A DNA stretch of 35,457 nt from Treponema sp. (GTDB lineage: Bacteria; Spirochaetota; Spirochaetia; Treponematales; Breznakiellaceae). Each line of letters begins with the position of its first letter. The first letter of the stretch is position 1. A program made the position numbers and the translations under genes. Location of the stretch: NCBI GenBank assembly GCA_003245635.1, contig QKCO01000063.1:1-35457 (forward strand), written 5' to 3'. Below are positions 33,331-35,457 of this stretch, one piece after another. The notes beneath the pieces were generated by a model. That model ran no database searches. It had not been told where the DNA came from and was given only the letters and a program-made list of their open reading frames with translations.

Positions 33331-34809
33331 ATGAATAGAAACCCTCTGTCGATCGGATTGCCCGCCCGCAGGCGGCCCCGCCCTTTCGCCTTGGTCGTGT
33401 ACGGCGCGACCGGCGATTTGGCCGCCCGCAAGCTGTATCCGGCCGTGTTTGCCCTGTTCAGGAACGGCGCGCTCGACGACTGGAAGATGATCGGGTTCGC
33501 GAGGCGGCCCTGGAGCGACACCGATTTCCGTAAGGAGATAGATACCGCGCTCGACAAGGCCGGCGCCGAGAAGACGGATCGCGAAGCGTTCCTCTCGCGC
33601 TGTTCGTACGTCAAGGCCGATTTCGACGATCCCGCCGGCTACGCGGCGCTCGCCGCCGCCGTCGAGCCGGGGCGGGAGCTGGTGCACTATCTGGCTACGC
33701 CCCCTGAGCGCTACGAGCAGATCATCGAGCGCCTGGGCGAAGCCGGCTTGGCACGGCGTGAGGGAGCGGCGACCAGAATCGTGGTGGAAAAGCCCTTCGG
33801 CCGCGACCGGAAGGAGGCGGACAGCCTCAACGCCGCGCTTTCGTCGCGCTTCGACGAGGACGCCGTCTTCAGGATCGACCATTACCTGGGCAAGGAAACC
33901 GTCCAGAACATCGCCGTCTTCCGCTTCGGAAACGGCATCTTCGAGCCGGTTTGGAACAGCCGCTACGTCGACTACGTGGAAATCACCGTGGCCGAGACGG
34001 TCGGCGTCGAGACCCGTGCCGCGTACTACGAGCGTTCGGGCGCGCTGCGGGACATGGTGCAGAACCACCTGCTGCAGCTGCTCGCGCTGGTCGCAATGGA
34101 GCCTCCGAGCTCGATGTCCGCCGACGCGATCCGCGACGAGAAGGTGAAGGTATTCCGGGCCCTCAGGCCCTTCACCGAAGAATCGGTCGTACGGGATACC
34201 GTTCGCGCGCGCTATTCGGCGGGAGTCGTAGACGGCGCGGAGGTTCCCGGCTACCTCGCGGAGCCGGGTGTCGCTCCATCGTCCATGACCGAAACCTATG
34301 CGGCGCTGCGGGTCGCGGTCGATTCCTGGCGATGGTCGGGCGTCCCGTTCATCATCCGCACCGGAAAGCGCATGTCGCGCCGTCTTTCGGAAATCGCCGT
34401 GCACTTCAAAAAGCCGCCGCTCGAGCTTTTTCCGCAAGGATGGACGGGCGGGAATCGCCTCGTGTTCCGGATACAGCCCGAAGAGGGGCTGACGCTCTAC
34501 CTCAACACGAAGATTCCCGGCCTTTCGGACCGTTCGCGGTCGGTGTCCATGGATTTCCTGTACGGCACCGGTTTCGGCGTACCATCCCCGGACGCCTACG
34601 AGCGGCTGCTCCTGGACGCGCTGATCGGCGACGGGACGCTCTACAACCGGCGGGACGAAACCGAAGCCTGCTGGGCCTTCATCGATCCGCTGCGCTCGGC
34701 GTGGGACGCGGGGCTCGTGCCCCTGAGCGAATACGAGGCGGGGCGTTCCGGCCCCGTCGAGGCGCGGACCCTGCCCGCGGCTTTCGGCAAGAAGTGGAGG
34801 CGGCTGTGA
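33331..34809 (+). CDS. zwf: Glucose-6-phosphate dehydrogenase
   Basis: This 492-residue enzyme oxidises glucose 6-phosphate to 6-phosphogluconolactone with NADP, the entry to the oxidative pentose phosphate pathway. It shows the dinucleotide loop VVYGATGDLAARKLYP (about 22-37), EKPFGRD (153-159) and the active-site signature RIDHYLGKE (181-189) with catalytic His. WNSRYVDYVEITVAE and GALRDMVQNHLLQLL also match the family. The frame opens at 33295, inside the promoter, so ATG 33331 is chosen. The stop overlaps the next gene (GTGA), which encodes an OpcA-like partner. Confidence 0.96.
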   Translation: MNRNPLSIGLPARRRPRPFALVVYGATGDLAARKLYPAVFALFRNGALDDWKMIGFARRPWSDTDFRKEIDTALDKAGAEKTDREAFLSRCSYVKADFDDPAGYAALAAAVEPGRELVHYLATPPERYEQIIERLGEAGLARREGAATRIVVEKPFGRDRKEADSLNAALSSRFDEDAVFRIDHYLGKETVQNIAVFRFGNGIFEPVWNSRYVDYVEITVAETVGVETRAAYYERSGALRDMVQNHLLQLLALVAMEPPSSMSADAIRDEKVKVFRALRPFTEESVVRDTVRARYSAGVVDGAEVPGYLAEPGVAPSSMTETYAALRVAVDSWRWSGVPFIIRTGKRMSRRLSEIAVHFKKPPLELFPQGWTGGNRLVFRIQPEEGLTLYLNTKIPGLSDRSRSVSMDFLYGTGFGVPSPDAYERLLLDALIGDGTLYNRRDETEACWAFIDPLRSAWDAGLVPLSEYEAGRSGPVEARTLPAAFGKKWRRL

Positions 34810-35457
34810 ACTATCCGAAAAGCTCCGAGCTCGAGCGCGAACTGGTTTCCCGCCTGAGGGAAAGCGCGTCGGGCAACGCGCGCGCGATGGCCGCGTCCAT
34901 CGTCGTGGCGGGCAGCGCGGCAGATGCTCCCGCCGGAGATTCCTTGGTAGATAAGCTTATGGGCAGGCGGCCCGCGCGCATCATCCATCTGCGGACCCGG
35001 AGCCCCGAGTCGGGCGACGGCTTCCGCGCCTGGTCATCGGCGCGCTGCTCGCTGGATCGGCAGAACCGGGGCGTCTGCTTCGAGGATATCTTCATCGAAA
35101 GTTCGAACGAAGCCGCCGCCGACGCGCGTTCGTGGAGCCCCTTCGTCATGCGCGAGCTGCCGGCGCTTCTCCTGTGGCGTTTCCCCGTCGCGGCTTTGTG
35201 CGACACCGAAGGCGATTGCGCCGAGCGGGTCGATCTGGTCGTGATCGACGGCGGCGCCGATCCGTACCTGGCGCGCGAGGGCGCCGTCGGCTACGCGCGC
35301 ATGGCGCTCGACGCGAGGAAAGCGGTCCCCGCGCTCACCGATCTGGCGTGGGAGCGCGGCGACAGCTTCAGGACGGCGACTGCACGCCTCTTCGATCCTC
35401 CCGGCGGCGCGGCTTCTCTTTCCGATATCTCCGCCGTCGAGGTCGCGGGTCCCGATC
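34806..35457 (+). CDS. opcA: OpcA-like glucose-6-phosphate dehydrogenase assembly protein (3' end outside window)
   Basis: The frame opens with GTG 34806, overlapping the zwf TGA by 4 nt, and runs off the right edge after 217 codons with no stop. The product begins MNYPKSSELERELVSRLRES. It has the features I associate with the OpcA/G6PD-subunit family: RRPARIIHLRTRS (about 54-66), VCFEDIFIE, a MRELPALLLWRFPVA segment (about 117-131), DLVVIDGG and LTDLAWERGDSFRTATARLFD. OpcA activates or assembles Zwf in cyanobacteria and is linked to zwf in actinobacteria. Here the overlap with zwf supports the same role. The family call is from pattern memory. Confidence 0.75.
   Translation, partial: MNYPKSSELERELVSRLRESASGNARAMAASIVVAGSAADAPAGDSLVDKLMGRRPARIIHLRTRSPESGDGFRAWSSARCSLDRQNRGVCFEDIFIESSNEAAADARSWSPFVMRELPALLLWRFPVAALCDTEGDCAERVDLVVIDGGADPYLAREGAVGYARMALDARKAVPALTDLAWERGDSFRTATARLFDPPGGAASLSDISAVEVAGPD

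Overview
The window looks like chromosome of a high-GC spirochaete (Spirochaetota, probably Treponema-like). The main evidence is the cheA-cheW-cheX-cheY gene order with a CheA that begins MSDYLDPN and has an enlarged dimerisation domain. The CheW is fused to a CheR-like domain, a form known from Treponema denticola arrays. Supporting features are PEGA-domain surface proteins, signal-peptide beta-barrel proteins and a DapL-type lysine pathway. The placement is inferred from gene content; no 16S rRNA gene is present. I see no phage, plasmid, IS transposase or CRISPR signature.

Layout. 1-3.7 kb: a plus-strand envelope cluster, with a PEGA protein tail, two secreted barrel-like proteins and a CsgG-like/PEGA protein. 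3.7-5.8 kb: a transmembrane chemoreceptor on the minus strand. 5.9-7.9 kb: a DUF554 membrane protein and an orphan MalK/MsmX-type ATPase. 8.0-10.4 kb: a soluble, degenerate chemoreceptor-like protein carrying a CheZ-like DxxxQ motif, then CheD. 10.3-12.2 kb: an RNB exoribonuclease (minus). 12.3-23.0 kb: lysine/DAP biosynthesis, with lysC, a large NAD-type glutamate dehydrogenase, dapB, dapA, asd, lysA, dapL and a one-domain asparaginase-like protein. 23.0-25.2 kb: two outer-membrane barrel-like proteins (minus). 25.3-30.0 kb: cheA, cheW-cheR-like, cheX, cheY. 30.0 kb: tRNA-Val(GAC). 30.3-33.3 kb: a TRAP dicarboxylate-type transporter. 33.3 kb to the end: zwf and the start of an opcA-like gene that runs off the window.

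How the parts work together. The chemotaxis genes supply receptor, kinase, adaptor, response regulator, deamidase, one clear CheY-P phosphatase (CheX) and a candidate second one (the DxxxQ protein). The lysine genes make a DapL-type route from aspartate; no dapF is seen. lysC and dapA share a near-identical palindrome, which suggests common control by an unidentified transcription factor, and no lysine riboswitch is seen. Glutamate dehydrogenase could supply or recycle the amino donor for DapL. Zwf and OpcA start the oxidative pentose phosphate pathway.

Most notable observations: (i) the CheZ-like motif inside a receptor-like coiled-coil protein next to cheD; (ii) at least four genes whose promoters sit 6-8 nt from the start codon with no ribosome binding site, implying leaderless mRNAs; (iii) the shared lysC/dapA palindrome; (iv) an inverted-repeat-bounded insertion-like segment between dapA and asd.
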